Position numbers and translations under genes: made by a program. A stretch of 64,000 nucleotides of DNA. Source: Chitinophagaceae bacterium UBA1953. Lineage in GTDB: Bacteria > Bacteroidota > Bacteroidia > Chitinophagales > Chitinophagaceae. Below, one piece after another: positions 9,018 through 17,909 of this stretch (position 1 is the first letter of the stretch; the number at the start of each line of letters is the position of its first letter). Location of the stretch: assembly GCA_002336115.1 (NCBI GenBank), contig DDEN01000045.1:220822-284821 (forward strand). The letters run 5' to 3'. The notes beneath the pieces are model-generated. The model saw only the letters and a list, made by a program, of their open reading frames with translations. It was not told the DNA's origin and did not search any database.

Positions 9018-10226
9018 TTAGAGTTGGCATCTGTGTTCAAGGATATTTAAGAATTGATGGAGTATGTATGCCCAGTTATGGTTATGCATACTCCATTTTT
9101 TTCGATGTTCATGATGGCCAGATAAACGGCTTTCTGAACCGCCATAACATCGGTAAACTGCGCTTTTGTTTTGGTGTATTTTCGGATACCAGGTTGAGAT
9201 TTTCGATTGTACTGGTTGTGTAGATGATTTTTCTGATCTCCAGTGGAAAATCAAAATAGCAGGTCAGGCTATCCCGGTTTGTACGCCATAAGGCGATGGC
9301 ATGTTTGTATTTGTTTCCCCATGTTGCATCCAGCTTTTCAAGCGCCTGTTCTGCTGCCTGTTTGTTCACAACCCCATACACTGTTTTAATATCTGCGCAG
9401 AATGCCTTTCTATCTTTCCAAACCACATATTTACAACTGTTGCGTATCTGGTGTACTATGCAGAGTTGCGTAATTGTTTGAGGGAATACACCTTTAATAC
9501 CATCTTAAATCCTTTGAGATTATCAGTACAGGCAATCAGAATATCTTCCACACCCCTTGCCTTCATATCAGTCAGTACTTCCATCCGGAAAGAGGGCGAC
9601 TCTGATTCGGCCATCCACATCCCCGGCCTTCTTTTAAGCCGTCATTTCTTAAACCGATTACCGGGTAAATGCATTTGTTAATGTACTTGCCGTTTTGTTT
9701 TACTATCAGCACAATCCCATCCATCCAAACCGTAAAATAAACAGCTTCCAATGGACCGTTCTCCCATTCTTTAACATGCTCAATAATGCGGTTGGTTACA
9801 TTGGAAACGGTTGCTTCGCTTATTTATATCCACACCGTAGATTTCTTTGACATGGAAGAAGATGTCAGAAGTGGTCATGCCGCGGCTGTACATACCGATA
9901 ACGGCCTCTTCGAGCTGATCGCTCATGCGTGAACCTTTCGGGATTAGCTGAGGTTCAAACTCGCTGTTACGGTCTCTTGGAATATTCAGAGCCAGATCAC
10001 CCAGCGATGCTGTTTTGACTTTCTTGGAGTAGGAACCGTTACGACTATTGCCACTGTTGTGACCATCCTTACTATGTTTCTTATTACCCTGGTGTTCATC
10101 AAGGTCGCCTTTGAGCACCTCTTCCACGCCTTGTTTGTTGAGCTATCTGAAAAATGATAAAAAGTCTTCTTTGCTTGTAAACTGTTTGAAAAAGTTCTTC
10201 GGAGAATTTGATCCTTGATTGTTCAT
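9018..10226 (-). pseudogene. IS256-family (mutator-type) transposase, multiply broken
   Basis: Reading the minus strand from ATG 10226 and joining frames gives about 400 residues, the normal size for this family. Recognisable parts are GDLALNIPRDRNSEFEPQ, AVIGMYSRGMTT, FTVWMDGIVL, ILIACTDNLKGF, LCIVHQIRNSCKYV and FPLEIRKIIYTTSTIE. The conserved DG of VWMDG and the D of ACTDNLKG are the expected DDE-transposase acids. Lesions I can place: an in-frame TAG at codon 28 (10143-10145, probably from CAG); a tandem duplication of four bases at 9820-9827 that shifts frame at YGVDI; and further shifts near 9620, 9505, 9200 and 9110. The C-terminal remnant ends at 9018. It cannot make an active transposase. 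Confidence 0.88.
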
Positions 10227-10360
10227 AAAACTGTATTTGAAGTTAAGAAAAAGCGGGGCAATTTCTGCCGCCGTCCCCATGTAAGTCCCGCTCCGTTCGG
10301 ATACGCTATGCTTCGCCTCGCCTCACTTCGCTCCTCCTTCACGGGTGGTTAATTCCTCTA

Positions 10361-10388
10361 TACAGTTACTCTAAACTATTTACACAAA
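10361..10388 (-). repeat. Right terminal inverted repeat of the IS256-type element
   Basis: Contains AGTTACTCT and ends TTTACACAAA, the complement of the left-end TTTGTGTAAA at 8990-8999. A few internal mismatches and a small gap are present. Confidence 0.65.
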
Positions 10389-10400
10389 GAACTAAATACT

Positions 10401-10430
10401 ACCAAGCGGCTGATTTGCCCGCTTTCTTTT
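10401..10430. terminator. Weak hairpin after rimO
   Basis: AAGCGG near 10404 pairs with CCGCTT near 10419, with a T-rich run only on the plus-strand side. It lies just past the rimO stop and the IS right end. A terminator role for rimO is doubtful because the minus strand lacks a U-tract. Confidence 0.3.
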
Positions 10431-10435
10431 GTAAA

Positions 10436-11746
10436 TTAACCAATTACTTCTCCTTCAAGATCGTAATCAAATGCTTTAGTGATTCTGACATTTACAAACT
10501 CGCCGGGCTTCAGTTTCTTCTCTGAGTGAATGATTACTTCATTATCTACCTCAACTGAATCAAATTCTGTCCGGCCTAAGTAGCGTCCGGCTTCTTTCTT
10601 ATCAATAATTGTTTTAAATGTTTTACCAATTTTCTCCTGGTTAAGCTCATACGAAATCTCCTGCTGTACGCCCATAATTTCCTGAGCTCTTTTCTCTTTT
10701 TCTTCAGCAGGCACATCATCATTCAGTTCATAACCACTTGTCCCCTCTTCATGACTGTAAGTAAAAATTCCCACACGATCGAAACGGTGTTTTTCAAGAA
10801 AGAGTTTTGTTTCTTCAATGTCATCTAATGTTTCGCCGGGGAAACCTGCAATCAGCGTTGTACGTAAACAAAGTCCTGGAACTTTTTCACGAACTGCTGC
10901 AATCAATTCTTCTGTCTCACTTCTGGTAATCTGCCTGCGCATTGCTTTCAGCATATTATCGCTTCCATGCTGTAAAGGCATATCAAGATAATTGCAGATG
11001 TTATCCCGCTCACGCATTACATCCAATATTTCTAAAGGAAATTTATGCGGGTAGGCATAATGAAGTCGAATCCATTCTAACCCTTTAACGTCAGCCAGGC
11101 GGTTCATTAAATCGCCCAGCATTCTTTTTTTATACAAATCCAATCCGTAATAAGTAAGTTCCTGTGCAATGAGCATTATTTCCTTTACACCTTTCTTCAC
11201 TAACCCCTCAGCTTCTTTCACAAGATCATCCATACTCTTACTTACATGTGTACCACGCATTAACGGAATGGCACAAAATGCACAAGTGCGGTTACAGCCT
11301 TCGCTTATTTTCAGGTACGCATAATGCGATGGAGTTGCAAGCAACCGCTCCCCCACCAGTTCAGATTTATAATCAGCTTCCAGTTGTTTTAAAACTAATG
11401 GCAGCTCCATTGTTCCGAAAAAAGCATCTACTTCCGGAATCTCATCTTCCAGGTTTTGCTTATAACGTTCACTAAGACATCCTGTCACAATTACTTTATC
11501 CAGTTTACCTTTTTTCTTCAACTCAACCTGATCGAGTATTGTATTTATACTTTCTTCCTTTGCTTTATCAATAAATCCACAAGTATTTACAATTACGATG
11601 TTGTGATCTTTTTTCGTACTCTCATGTACAACATCCATGTCATTAGCCAGCAATTGCCCGCTCAGCACTTCGCTGTCAACCATATTTTTACTGCATCCCA
11701 GCGTAATAATATTGATTTTATTTTTCTTTATCGTCTTACTTTTCAT
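10436..11746 (-). CDS. rimO: Ribosomal protein uS12 methylthiotransferase RimO
   Basis: Radical-SAM methylthiotransferase that modifies an aspartate of ribosomal protein S12. The N-terminal UPF0004 domain carries the second cluster cysteines: ITLGCSKNMVDSE, NTCGFI and TGCLSERY. The radical-SAM motif is CNRTCAFCAIP (Cys151, Cys155, Cys158), followed by GFPGET. A C-terminal TRAM domain covers about the last 65 residues (RTEFDSVEVDNEVIIHS). RimO rather than MiaB is indicated by the LGCSKNxVDSE start. Length of 436 residues is normal. It stands alone, with the IS relic downstream. A -7 element lies 7 bases before the ATG. Confidence 0.96.
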   Translation of the reverse strand: MKSKTIKKNKINIITLGCSKNMVDSEVLSGQLLANDMDVVHESTKKDHNIVIVNTCGFIDKAKEESINTILDQVELKKKGKLDKVIVTGCLSERYKQNLEDEIPEVDAFFGTMELPLVLKQLEADYKSELVGERLLATPSHYAYLKISEGCNRTCAFCAIPLMRGTHVSKSMDDLVKEAEGLVKKGVKEIMLIAQELTYYGLDLYKKRMLGDLMNRLADVKGLEWIRLHYAYPHKFPLEILDVMRERDNICNYLDMPLQHGSDNMLKAMRRQITRSETEELIAAVREKVPGLCLRTTLIAGFPGETLDDIEETKLFLEKHRFDRVGIFTYSHEEGTSGYELNDDVPAEEKEKRAQEIMGVQQEISYELNQEKIGKTFKTIIDKKEAGRYLGRTEFDSVEVDNEVIIHSEKKLKPGEFVNVRITKAFDYDLEGEVIG

Positions 11747-11753
11747 AAGGCAG

Positions 11754-11761
11754 CAAAGGTA
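11754..11761 (-). promoter_or_regulatory. Candidate -7 element of rimO, near-leaderless
   Basis: Minus-strand TACCTTTG fits TAnnTTTG and ends 7 bases before the ATG. If used, transcription would begin almost at the start codon. No clear -33 TTTG was found. Confidence 0.4.
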
Positions 11762-11848
11762 CAGGAAACAGTACGATCAGTATTTATTGTTGTTTTTGTT
11801 AAAAGTTTGGCATCATTTTTTCAGAGAGTGGTTTTAAAACTCAGAATT

Positions 11849-12310
11849 ATGAAGAAAGTATTATTTATCACGATCGTATTAGCATTAGTATCGGCACAAA
11901 CAATTTATGCACAGTCAAAAGGAAGCAGCTACAAAACTGCATTAGGTGTTAAATTTTACCCGGGAGCCATTACATTAAAGCATTTTGTAAAATCAGATGC
12001 TGCTCTTGAAGGAATTGGTTATTTCTGGGAAAGAGGTACACGTATAACCGGACTTTATGAATTTCATGGAAATATCAGCGGAGCCCGTGGTCTTAAATGG
12101 TATGTAGGGCCGGGAGCACACGTTGGATTTTATAACAATAAATATTATGATGGTGGCACAAGTGTTGGACTTGATGGTGTTCTTGGTTTAGATTATAAAT
12201 TTAACGGAGCTCCTATCAACATGTCGCTCGACTGGCAGCCCTCATTTGAATTTGGTGATTATTATGGTTTTGGCAACTGGGGCGGTTTCGCTATTCGCTA
12301 TACCTTTTAA
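11849..12310 (+). CDS. Small outer-membrane beta-barrel protein
   Basis: The chosen ATG at 11849 gives 153 residues beginning with a clean signal peptide (MKKVLFITIVLALVSAQTIYAQ). The open frame extends far upstream, but that part is antisense to rimO. The mature part alternates polar and aromatic residues in strand-like blocks (LKWYVGPGAHVGFY, INMSLDWQPSFEF) and ends in phenylalanine (FAIRYTF), the usual barrel-assembly signal. It resembles the small 8-stranded barrels common in Bacteroidota. The ligand is unknown. A strong hairpin follows. Confidence 0.72.
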   Translation: MKKVLFITIVLALVSAQTIYAQSKGSSYKTALGVKFYPGAITLKHFVKSDAALEGIGYFWERGTRITGLYEFHGNISGARGLKWYVGPGAHVGFYNNKYYDGGTSVGLDGVLGLDYKFNGAPINMSLDWQPSFEFGDYYGFGNWGGFAIRYTF

Positions 12311-12339
12311 ATATTGCTGATTTTTCTTCAGTGCCGGTA

Positions 12340-12385
12340 AAGGGATACCCCGATAATCTGAAATAAGATAAACAGGGTATCCCTT
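12340..12385 (+). terminator. Hairpin after the outer-membrane protein gene
   Basis: A perfect 11-base inverted repeat: AAGGGATACCC (12340-12350) and GGGTATCCCTT (12375-12385), with a 24-base loop and T-rich sequence after it. It starts 30 bases past the stop codon. Confidence 0.6.
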
Positions 12386-12494
12386 CTTGTTTGTAAATTT
12401 ATTTTTCATAAAAATCATTTCAATCAACAACCCTATAAGAAAACCATTGATCCTTAGCCTAAGAAGTTACCTCAACTACTTAACCAACAAATTA

Positions 12495-12530
12495 AAAGAA
12501 GAACTTCCACTACGGAAGTTTTTCTTTTTT
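12495..12530 (+). terminator. Second hairpin with long U-tract before polX
   Basis: A stem of up to 14 bases with one mismatch (core AACTTCC/GGAAGTT, loop ACTAC) is followed by TTTCTTTTTT. It lies 110 bases after the first terminator and 90 bases before polX. It could be a back-up terminator, an attenuator, or the end of a short RNA from 12386-12530. No convincing coding frame is seen in this 308-base gap. Confidence 0.6.
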
Positions 12531-12618
12531 ACCAAAAGCATCAAAATACTCAACACTTTTCAGGAAAGTACTTTCTTTGTACTGAAATAATCTGAAAGAA
12601 GATTTACAAAACATTTCA

Positions 12619-14268
12619 ATGATTGACAACTACCAGATTGCAGATATGTTTTCGCTGTTGAGTAAATTAATGGATATTCATGGCGAAAATTCATTTAAAT
12701 CAAAATCATATGCTTCAGCAGCCTTTAACATAGAAAAAATTCCTGTTCAGCTTGCAGAAGTTGACCAAAAAAAAATCAGTTCATATAAAGGTGTGGGAGA
12801 AAGTACTGCAAAAAAAGTAATTGAAATTCTGCAAACTGGCCAGCTCCAAGCTCTGAACGATCTTATTAGCAAAACACCTTCAGGTATTATTGAAATGCTT
12901 TCCATTAAAGGCCTTGGCCCAAAGAAAATTTCAACCATATGGAAAGAAATGGAGATTGAAAGCATTGGTGAGTTATTATATGCCTGCCAGGAAAACCGCC
13001 TGATGCTGTTTAAAGGTTTTGGCGAAAAAACACAGGCAAACGTAAAAGAGTCGATTGAATTTTTTCTGCAACACAAAGATATTCATCTGTATGCCGATAT
13101 TGAAGCATACGCAGTTGCTGTTGATGAAAAATTAAAACAACAATTTCCAGGCACTTCTTTTCAGCTAACAGGTGAATTCAGAAGACAGATGGAAATTATT
13201 CATAAACTTGAATGGGTTACAACAACTGATACAGATACCATTGAAGCTTTTTTTACTACCAATAATTTTACAGTAACCGACAAAAATTCTTCTTCATTAA
13301 TTATAAAGGGTCCCGAAAACATTCTGCTTCAGTTTTATTTCGCTGATAAAAATAATTTTGGTTCAAAACTTTTTACTACGTCAGCAAGTGATGAATTTCT
13401 TACATCATGGGGAAGTGTGGCAGATGTTGCAGAAGAGGCAATGCTATTTGAACAAAAAGGAATTAATCTTATTCCGCCCTGTCTAAGAGAGGAATACAGT
13501 GAAGAAAATTCTTCTTTTGATTTGATTCAGCCATCCTCAATTAAAGGAATTATTCACACCCACAGTAACTGGAGCGATGGTGGGCAAACGATTGAGGCTA
13601 TGGCAAAGCATGCACAATCAAAAGGATTTGAATACTTAGTCATCAGTGATCACAGTAAAAGTGCAGGATATGCAAATGGCCTTTCAATTGAGCGTATTGA
13701 ACAGCAACACAAACTCATTGATGAGCTGAACAGCCGTTTTAAAAACTTCCGCATTTTTAAAAGTATTGAAGCCGATATTCTTGGAGATGGTTCTCTTGAT
13801 TACGACGACGATATCCTTGCAACTTTTGACCTTGTAATTGCCTCTGTACACAGCAATTTAAAAATGAATGAAGAAAAAGCAATGATGCGTTTAATGAATG
13901 CAATTGAAAATCCTTATACAACCATTCTGGGGCACATGACAGGAAGATTATTATTGAGCAGAAATGGTTATCCGCTGAATCACAAAAAAATTATTGATGC
14001 CTGTGTGGCAAACAGTGTTGTGATAGAGCTCAATGCACACCCAAGACGTTTGGATATAGACTGGAGATGGATTCCATACGCACTTGAAAAAGGTGCATTA
14101 ATTTCAGTTGACCCCGATGCGCATGAACTGAGTGGTTTTGATGATATACGTTATGGAGTACTTGCAGCACAAAAAGGGAAACTTACGGCATCAAAAAATC
14201 TCAGTAGCTTTTCATTACATGAGTTTGAAGAATACCTGATGGATGTAAGAATGGAAAAAGGAATTTAA
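12619..14268 (+). CDS. polX: PolX-family protein with intact PHP domain and altered polymerase site
   Basis: Two-part repair protein. Residues 1-240 are the X-family polymerase region with helix-hairpin-helix segments (KGVGESTAKKV, KGLGPKKI, KGFGEKT). Residues about 305-549 are a PHP phosphoesterase/exonuclease domain with its metal ligands visible: HTHSNWSDG (His313, His315), SDHSKSAGYANGL, EADILGDG, ASVHSN, LGHMTGR, NAHPRRLD and DPDAH. In the palm, active family members have G-S-x-R-R followed by D-x-D. Here the matching stretch is GEFRRQMEIIHKLEWV (from Gly185), with Glu for Ser and K-L-E in place of D-x-D. I infer a nuclease without polymerase activity. Length of 549 residues is near the usual 570. 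Confidence 0.85.
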   Translation: MIDNYQIADMFSLLSKLMDIHGENSFKSKSYASAAFNIEKIPVQLAEVDQKKISSYKGVGESTAKKVIEILQTGQLQALNDLISKTPSGIIEMLSIKGLGPKKISTIWKEMEIESIGELLYACQENRLMLFKGFGEKTQANVKESIEFFLQHKDIHLYADIEAYAVAVDEKLKQQFPGTSFQLTGEFRRQMEIIHKLEWVTTTDTDTIEAFFTTNNFTVTDKNSSSLIIKGPENILLQFYFADKNNFGSKLFTTSASDEFLTSWGSVADVAEEAMLFEQKGINLIPPCLREEYSEENSSFDLIQPSSIKGIIHTHSNWSDGGQTIEAMAKHAQSKGFEYLVISDHSKSAGYANGLSIERIEQQHKLIDELNSRFKNFRIFKSIEADILGDGSLDYDDDILATFDLVIASVHSNLKMNEEKAMMRLMNAIENPYTTILGHMTGRLLLSRNGYPLNHKKIIDACVANSVVIELNAHPRRLDIDWRWIPYALEKGALISVDPDAHELSGFDDIRYGVLAAQKGKLTASKNLSSFSLHEFEEYLMDVRMEKGI

Positions 14269-14289
14269 TAAAACTTCTAACTATTTTTT

Positions 14290-15849
14290 ATGCGTTTTAA
14301 TCAATTATTCGTTACAATTTTTTTTGTACTTGTTCAGCTTGGATTATCAGCACAGCAAACCAACAGGCTTCAACGAAGCATTCCTGAAGCTGAAGGCATT
14401 TCATCCAAAGCAATTCTCAAGTTTATCGATGCAGTGAATCACAGCAAACACGAGCTGCACAGTTTTATATTATTACGACATGGAAAAGTTGTAGCAGAAA
14501 CATGGTGGAAACCGTATGCACCTGAGCTAAAACACACATTGTATTCAACAAGCAAAAGTTTTACATCAACAGCAATCGGTTTCCTTGTTACTGAAAAAAG
14601 AATCAGCGTTGATGATAAAGTTATTTCCTTTTTCCCCAACGATTTACCCGATAGCATCAGCCCTTTTTTATCGCAGATGAGAATAAAAGATCTGCTTACT
14701 ATGTCAACCGGGCAATACCCCGAACCCACTATGCCGGTGCTTTCAAACTCTACTGAAGATAACTGGGTTAAAGGTTTTCTGCATTTCCCTGTGATGTACG
14801 AGCCAGGAACAAAGTTCAGTTACAACAGCCTTGCTACATACATGCTTTCTGCAATTGTACAGAAAGTAACCGGAGAAAAACTTATCGACTATTTAACACC
14901 ACGTTTATTCACTCCCTTAGGCATAAGCGGAATGGATTGGGAAATAGATCCCATGAACAGGAATGTTGGCGGATGGGGCCTGCGTTTGAAAACAGAAGAC
15001 ATGGCAAAATTTGGGGAGTTTCTTTTGCAAAAAGGAAAATGGAATGGGAAACAAATTATTTCGTCGGCATGGATTGAAGAAGCAACAACAAAAAAAATTG
15101 AGCAGATGCCTGGTGTACCTGCAACGGACAGTAACAAAATGTCAAGCGATTGGGCACAGGGTTATTGTTACCAGTTCTGGCGCTGCAGAAATAATGCATT
15201 CCGTGCCGACGGTGCTTACGGCCAGTATATTATTGTAATGCCCGATCAGGATGCTGTAGTTGCAATCACCTGCGAAACATATGATCTTCAAAATGAACTT
15301 AATCTCGTTTGGAAATATATTTTCCCGGCACTGCAAAAAAATTCATTACCTGCAAATGCCAAACTTTACAAACAATTAAAAACGGTACTTTCATCGCAAA
15401 CACTTCAACCATTACCTGTTTCTGAAAATTCCATAGCAGAACATAAAATGAATAAAAAAGAATTTATCCTTGACGGGCCTAAAAACAGTATCCGTTCTGT
15501 TGCATTTAATTTTAAGGAAAAAGAATGTGTGCTTACTGCGAAATACGACACATCAACATACAATTTCCGTTTCGGATCAGGAAAATGGATAACAGATAAA
15601 ACAACAAAGCCAGGTCCTGGCTTATTGGCTTTGGCAAAAAACAGTTCGGCGGGTTTATCTCCTTTTAAAGTGGCGGGCTCATACAACTGGCTTTCAAAAG
15701 ACAGCTTACAATTAAAGCTGCGTTATATTGAAAGCCCCCATACTGAAACTTTCCTGATTGTACTGAATGGCGATCAGATTTCTTTATCTGTAACACCAAG
15801 TAACGATTCGGAGATGGCTATTAAACGAAAAGGGAAGATCAACAAGTAA
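14290..15849 (+). CDS. Exported serine hydrolase, beta-lactamase class C fold
   Basis: A signal peptide (MRFNQLFVTIFFVLVQLGLSAQQ) is followed by a class C beta-lactamase/penicillin-binding-type domain at about residues 30-350. The nucleophile motif is Ser86-Thr-Ser-Lys89 in LYSTSKSF. FSYNSLATYML is in the position of the family Tyr motif, and DGAYGQYIIVMPDQD is at the KTG-like position. The last 150 residues form an extra beta-rich domain of unknown role. Such proteins act on D-amino peptides or esters; the substrate here cannot be told. The gene is 21 bases after polX and 3 bases before a small STAS-like gene, so the three are probably cotranscribed. Confidence 0.85.
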   Translation: MRFNQLFVTIFFVLVQLGLSAQQTNRLQRSIPEAEGISSKAILKFIDAVNHSKHELHSFILLRHGKVVAETWWKPYAPELKHTLYSTSKSFTSTAIGFLVTEKRISVDDKVISFFPNDLPDSISPFLSQMRIKDLLTMSTGQYPEPTMPVLSNSTEDNWVKGFLHFPVMYEPGTKFSYNSLATYMLSAIVQKVTGEKLIDYLTPRLFTPLGISGMDWEIDPMNRNVGGWGLRLKTEDMAKFGEFLLQKGKWNGKQIISSAWIEEATTKKIEQMPGVPATDSNKMSSDWAQGYCYQFWRCRNNAFRADGAYGQYIIVMPDQDAVVAITCETYDLQNELNLVWKYIFPALQKNSLPANAKLYKQLKTVLSSQTLQPLPVSENSIAEHKMNKKEFILDGPKNSIRSVAFNFKEKECVLTAKYDTSTYNFRFGSGKWITDKTTKPGPGLLALAKNSSAGLSPFKVAGSYNWLSKDSLQLKLRYIESPHTETFLIVLNGDQISLSVTPSNDSEMAIKRKGKINK

Positions 15850-15852
15850 ATA

Positions 15853-16248
15853 ATGCAGCCGACTATCCCTACAGACAGGCCAATATTCCAAAGTGAAATT
15901 GCCACCTATTGGTTTGATGATGCAGGTTTTCTTATATCATTATCCAGGAACGTAAAACGTACTGTAGAGAATTTAACCGTCAACAGTGAGTTGATAAAAA
16001 AGATCAGCAATAACAAACCTGTTCCGTTGCTTATCTACCTTACCCCTTCACCATTGCCTGATAAAGATGCAAGATCAATTTCAGCAAAACTGCTACATGA
16101 AAATTACTCAGCAATGGCAATGATAGCAAAGCCGGGGCTTTCTGCATTTATAATGAGTTTGCTGTTTAAACTAAAGCCATCACCAATACCCATTAAGCAA
16201 TTCACCAACGAAAAAGATGCAAGAGAATGGCTGATGCAATTTGCATAA
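15853..16248 (+). CDS. Small STAS/SpoIIAA-like protein (DUF7793 type)
   Basis: 131 residues without signal peptide. The layout is: a short strand (TYWFDDAGFLISL), a helix, a strand (VPLLIYLTP), an ARSISAKLL helix, a strand (YSAMAMIA), a hydrophobic helix (SAFIMSLLF), then PIPIKQFTNEKDAREWL. It resembles STAS/SEC14-like proteins of Bacteroidota such as DUF7793, especially in the C-terminal F-x-x-E-x-x-A-x-x-W-L signature. It starts 3 bases after the serine hydrolase stop and ends 8 bases before a convergent gene. Function is unknown. Confidence 0.6.
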   Translation: MQPTIPTDRPIFQSEIATYWFDDAGFLISLSRNVKRTVENLTVNSELIKKISNNKPVPLLIYLTPSPLPDKDARSISAKLLHENYSAMAMIAKPGLSAFIMSLLFKLKPSPIPIKQFTNEKDAREWLMQFA

Positions 16249-16256
16249 GCCAAATG

Positions 16257-16634
16257 TTATTCAACTGCTTTATCCCAGTTCAGCACCACATCCATAAAGA
16301 AAAGCCGGTTTAGTTTCAGCAAAATCCGGTTTAGATTATTTTTGTCAAAGGTGATTTTTACAGATGTGGGCTGACCATCACTTACAGCATATATCACACC
16401 CTGATAACACTGTTTTTTCCCATTAAACACAAGATCTTTGATTACTTCATATCCAATACTGTCGGCAGTTCGTGAAGAAGATTTAATAATTGCAGTATAA
16501 CTCTTATCTGAAGTTTGTTTTATTTCATAAACCCTTGTTTTATCTGCTGAGTACCAGCAACCGTTAATCTGCTGGGAAAATGCAGCAGACACCGATACAA
16601 AAAACATAAAGGCAAGTAGTAATTTCTTTTGCAT
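16257..16634 (-). CDS. Small exported protein, possibly DUF2147-like
   Basis: I place the start at the ATG at 16634, which gives 125 residues beginning with a signal peptide (MQKKLLLAFMFFVSVSAAFSQ). The longer frame to 16673 would run into the upstream gene. The mature part (INGCWYSADKTRVYEIKQ, YTAIIKSS) resembles the lipocalin-like start of DUF2147, but the match is weak. It starts 7 bases after the stop of the upstream outer-membrane gene and is probably last in the DUF4270-Kelch operon. Confidence 0.6.
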   Translation of the reverse strand: MQKKLLLAFMFFVSVSAAFSQQINGCWYSADKTRVYEIKQTSDKSYTAIIKSSSRTADSIGYEVIKDLVFNGKKQCYQGVIYAVSDGQPTSVKITFDKNNLNRILLKLNRLFFMDVVLNWDKAVE

Positions 16635-16641
16635 AAACGTA

Positions 16642-17901
16642 CTAATCATATCGTCCGAATTTCCGGGTTCCATACCATATATCTTTCAGAGTAAGTCCTA
16701 ATGAAAACTGAAAATAATTTTCCCTGATCTGGTTAAGTGACGACAAGCCTTTTTTGCCTGCTTCCATGCTCATGTTTACTCCAATAATTCTTGAAAGATT
16801 TTTGCCCGCACCAAAAGTGAAGGCAAAATCATTTACCCGGTTGCCATTCAGCACCAGGTAGGATTGCGATGTTCTTACACCAAGAGCTAAGTAATATTTT
16901 TCAAAATAAAAATCGCCTGCTTTTATCCTGCTGCTGTACTCTACCCCACCGCTAAAACCGGCAGCATCCCTGATTAATATTTTTGAATAGCCGGTTTGCT
17001 GACTGCCCCATTTCTGGTAATCGCCCTGCAGGTGAAATGAAAAACCGTTTTTATTAAACAGGCTGTAAGCAGCACTGAAAGTTGCAGGCATTTTAAATGA
17101 AATATCTTCATCATCCATTTTCTTGAATAATGTATCGTTTTCAAAATACTGTGTTGTATTATACCCGTTCAGTTTTGAGTTTAATGATGTTGTTAAACCA
17201 AAATTGTGCTGCCATTTCTTTTTAGGATCGGTGTAATACTGAATACCTCCCTGTACGCCTGCACCACTGTAATAATTTGTCTGAAGTTTTATCACATCAA
17301 GTGCAAGATTTGAATTATAATATTCAACGCTGTTATGCAGTGATCCGAAAAGCCAGGAGCCGGTAATACCTGCTGAAAAATGTTTGCCAAATTCTTTGGC
17401 TAAGGAAATATATGTCTGGTAAATACCCCCGCTTCCATCTGTGTACTTTATATAATCTATGTAATCATTATTTAACGATGAGTTGGTGGTATATTGATAG
17501 TTAACGCTGCTGAAAGGTTTTAATCCAACAGCAAATGCAGTTTTGGGAGTTACTTTATATGCCAGTGAAATACTTTTTACAATAAAATCTTTTGAAGGTC
17601 CGGCTATTGTATCAACACCGGGAATTTTATAGTTGCTTATCCTTCCTCTTGTAAACATGTTCAGGTTCACATTCTTATATGTTAAAGAGGTTAAGGAAGC
17701 CGGATTTGAAAAGTTGTAATACCCATCATCTCGTCTTGCTGCTGAAGCGCTACCGGTAGAGCTGTAGCGCCCATACTCCGTTGTTTCAAGATCGCCAATA
17801 CCAATAATTGAATAAGGCGATGAAACGTTTTGCGCCATTCCATTCATACAGAACAACACAAAAACTGCAAAAAAATAAAAAAATCTTTTTTCCTTGTTCA
17901 T
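16642..17901 (-). CDS. FadL-like outer-membrane beta-barrel protein
   Basis: 419 residues with a signal peptide ending at NGMAQ. The mature protein opens with SPYSIIGIGDLETTEYGR and YNFSNPASLTSL, a pattern like the N-terminal plug of FadL/OmpP1-type barrels. Many amphipathic strands follow (FSAGITGSWLFGSLHNSVEY, FAFTFGAGKNLSR). The C-terminus is KFGRYD rather than aromatic. It lies 8 bases after the DUF4270 gene and forms the middle of a four-gene minus-strand operon. A role in transport of hydrophobic compounds is only suggested by the family. Confidence 0.6.
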   Translation of the reverse strand: MNKEKRFFYFFAVFVLFCMNGMAQNVSSPYSIIGIGDLETTEYGRYSSTGSASAARRDDGYYNFSNPASLTSLTYKNVNLNMFTRGRISNYKIPGVDTIAGPSKDFIVKSISLAYKVTPKTAFAVGLKPFSSVNYQYTTNSSLNNDYIDYIKYTDGSGGIYQTYISLAKEFGKHFSAGITGSWLFGSLHNSVEYYNSNLALDVIKLQTNYYSGAGVQGGIQYYTDPKKKWQHNFGLTTSLNSKLNGYNTTQYFENDTLFKKMDDEDISFKMPATFSAAYSLFNKNGFSFHLQGDYQKWGSQQTGYSKILIRDAAGFSGGVEYSSRIKAGDFYFEKYYLALGVRTSQSYLVLNGNRVNDFAFTFGAGKNLSRIIGVNMSMEAGKKGLSSLNQIRENYFQFSLGLTLKDIWYGTRKFGRYD

Positions 17902-17909
17902 AACCTGAT

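Larger units (their letters stand above)
8990..10388 (-). mobile_element. Decayed IS256-family insertion sequence
   Basis: About 1.4 kb between imperfect terminal inverted repeats at 8990-9016 and 10361-10388, which share TTTGTGTAAA and an AACTG-type block. Between them is a broken IS256-type transposase on the minus strand. I see no convincing 8-9 bp target duplication just outside the repeats. Between the transposase start and the right end (10227-10360) is a GC-richer noncoding stretch. The copy is inactive. It separates the DUF4954 gene from rimO and breaks no recognisable gene. Confidence 0.85.

Noticed and set aside
11456..11848. Long upstream extension of the small outer-membrane protein frame
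   Set aside because: It runs antisense to rimO, and the ATG at 11849 gives a proper signal peptide.
12387..12590. 67-residue plus-strand frame before polX
   Set aside because: It spans the T-run of a strong hairpin and is low in complexity (FFIK, FFFF runs).
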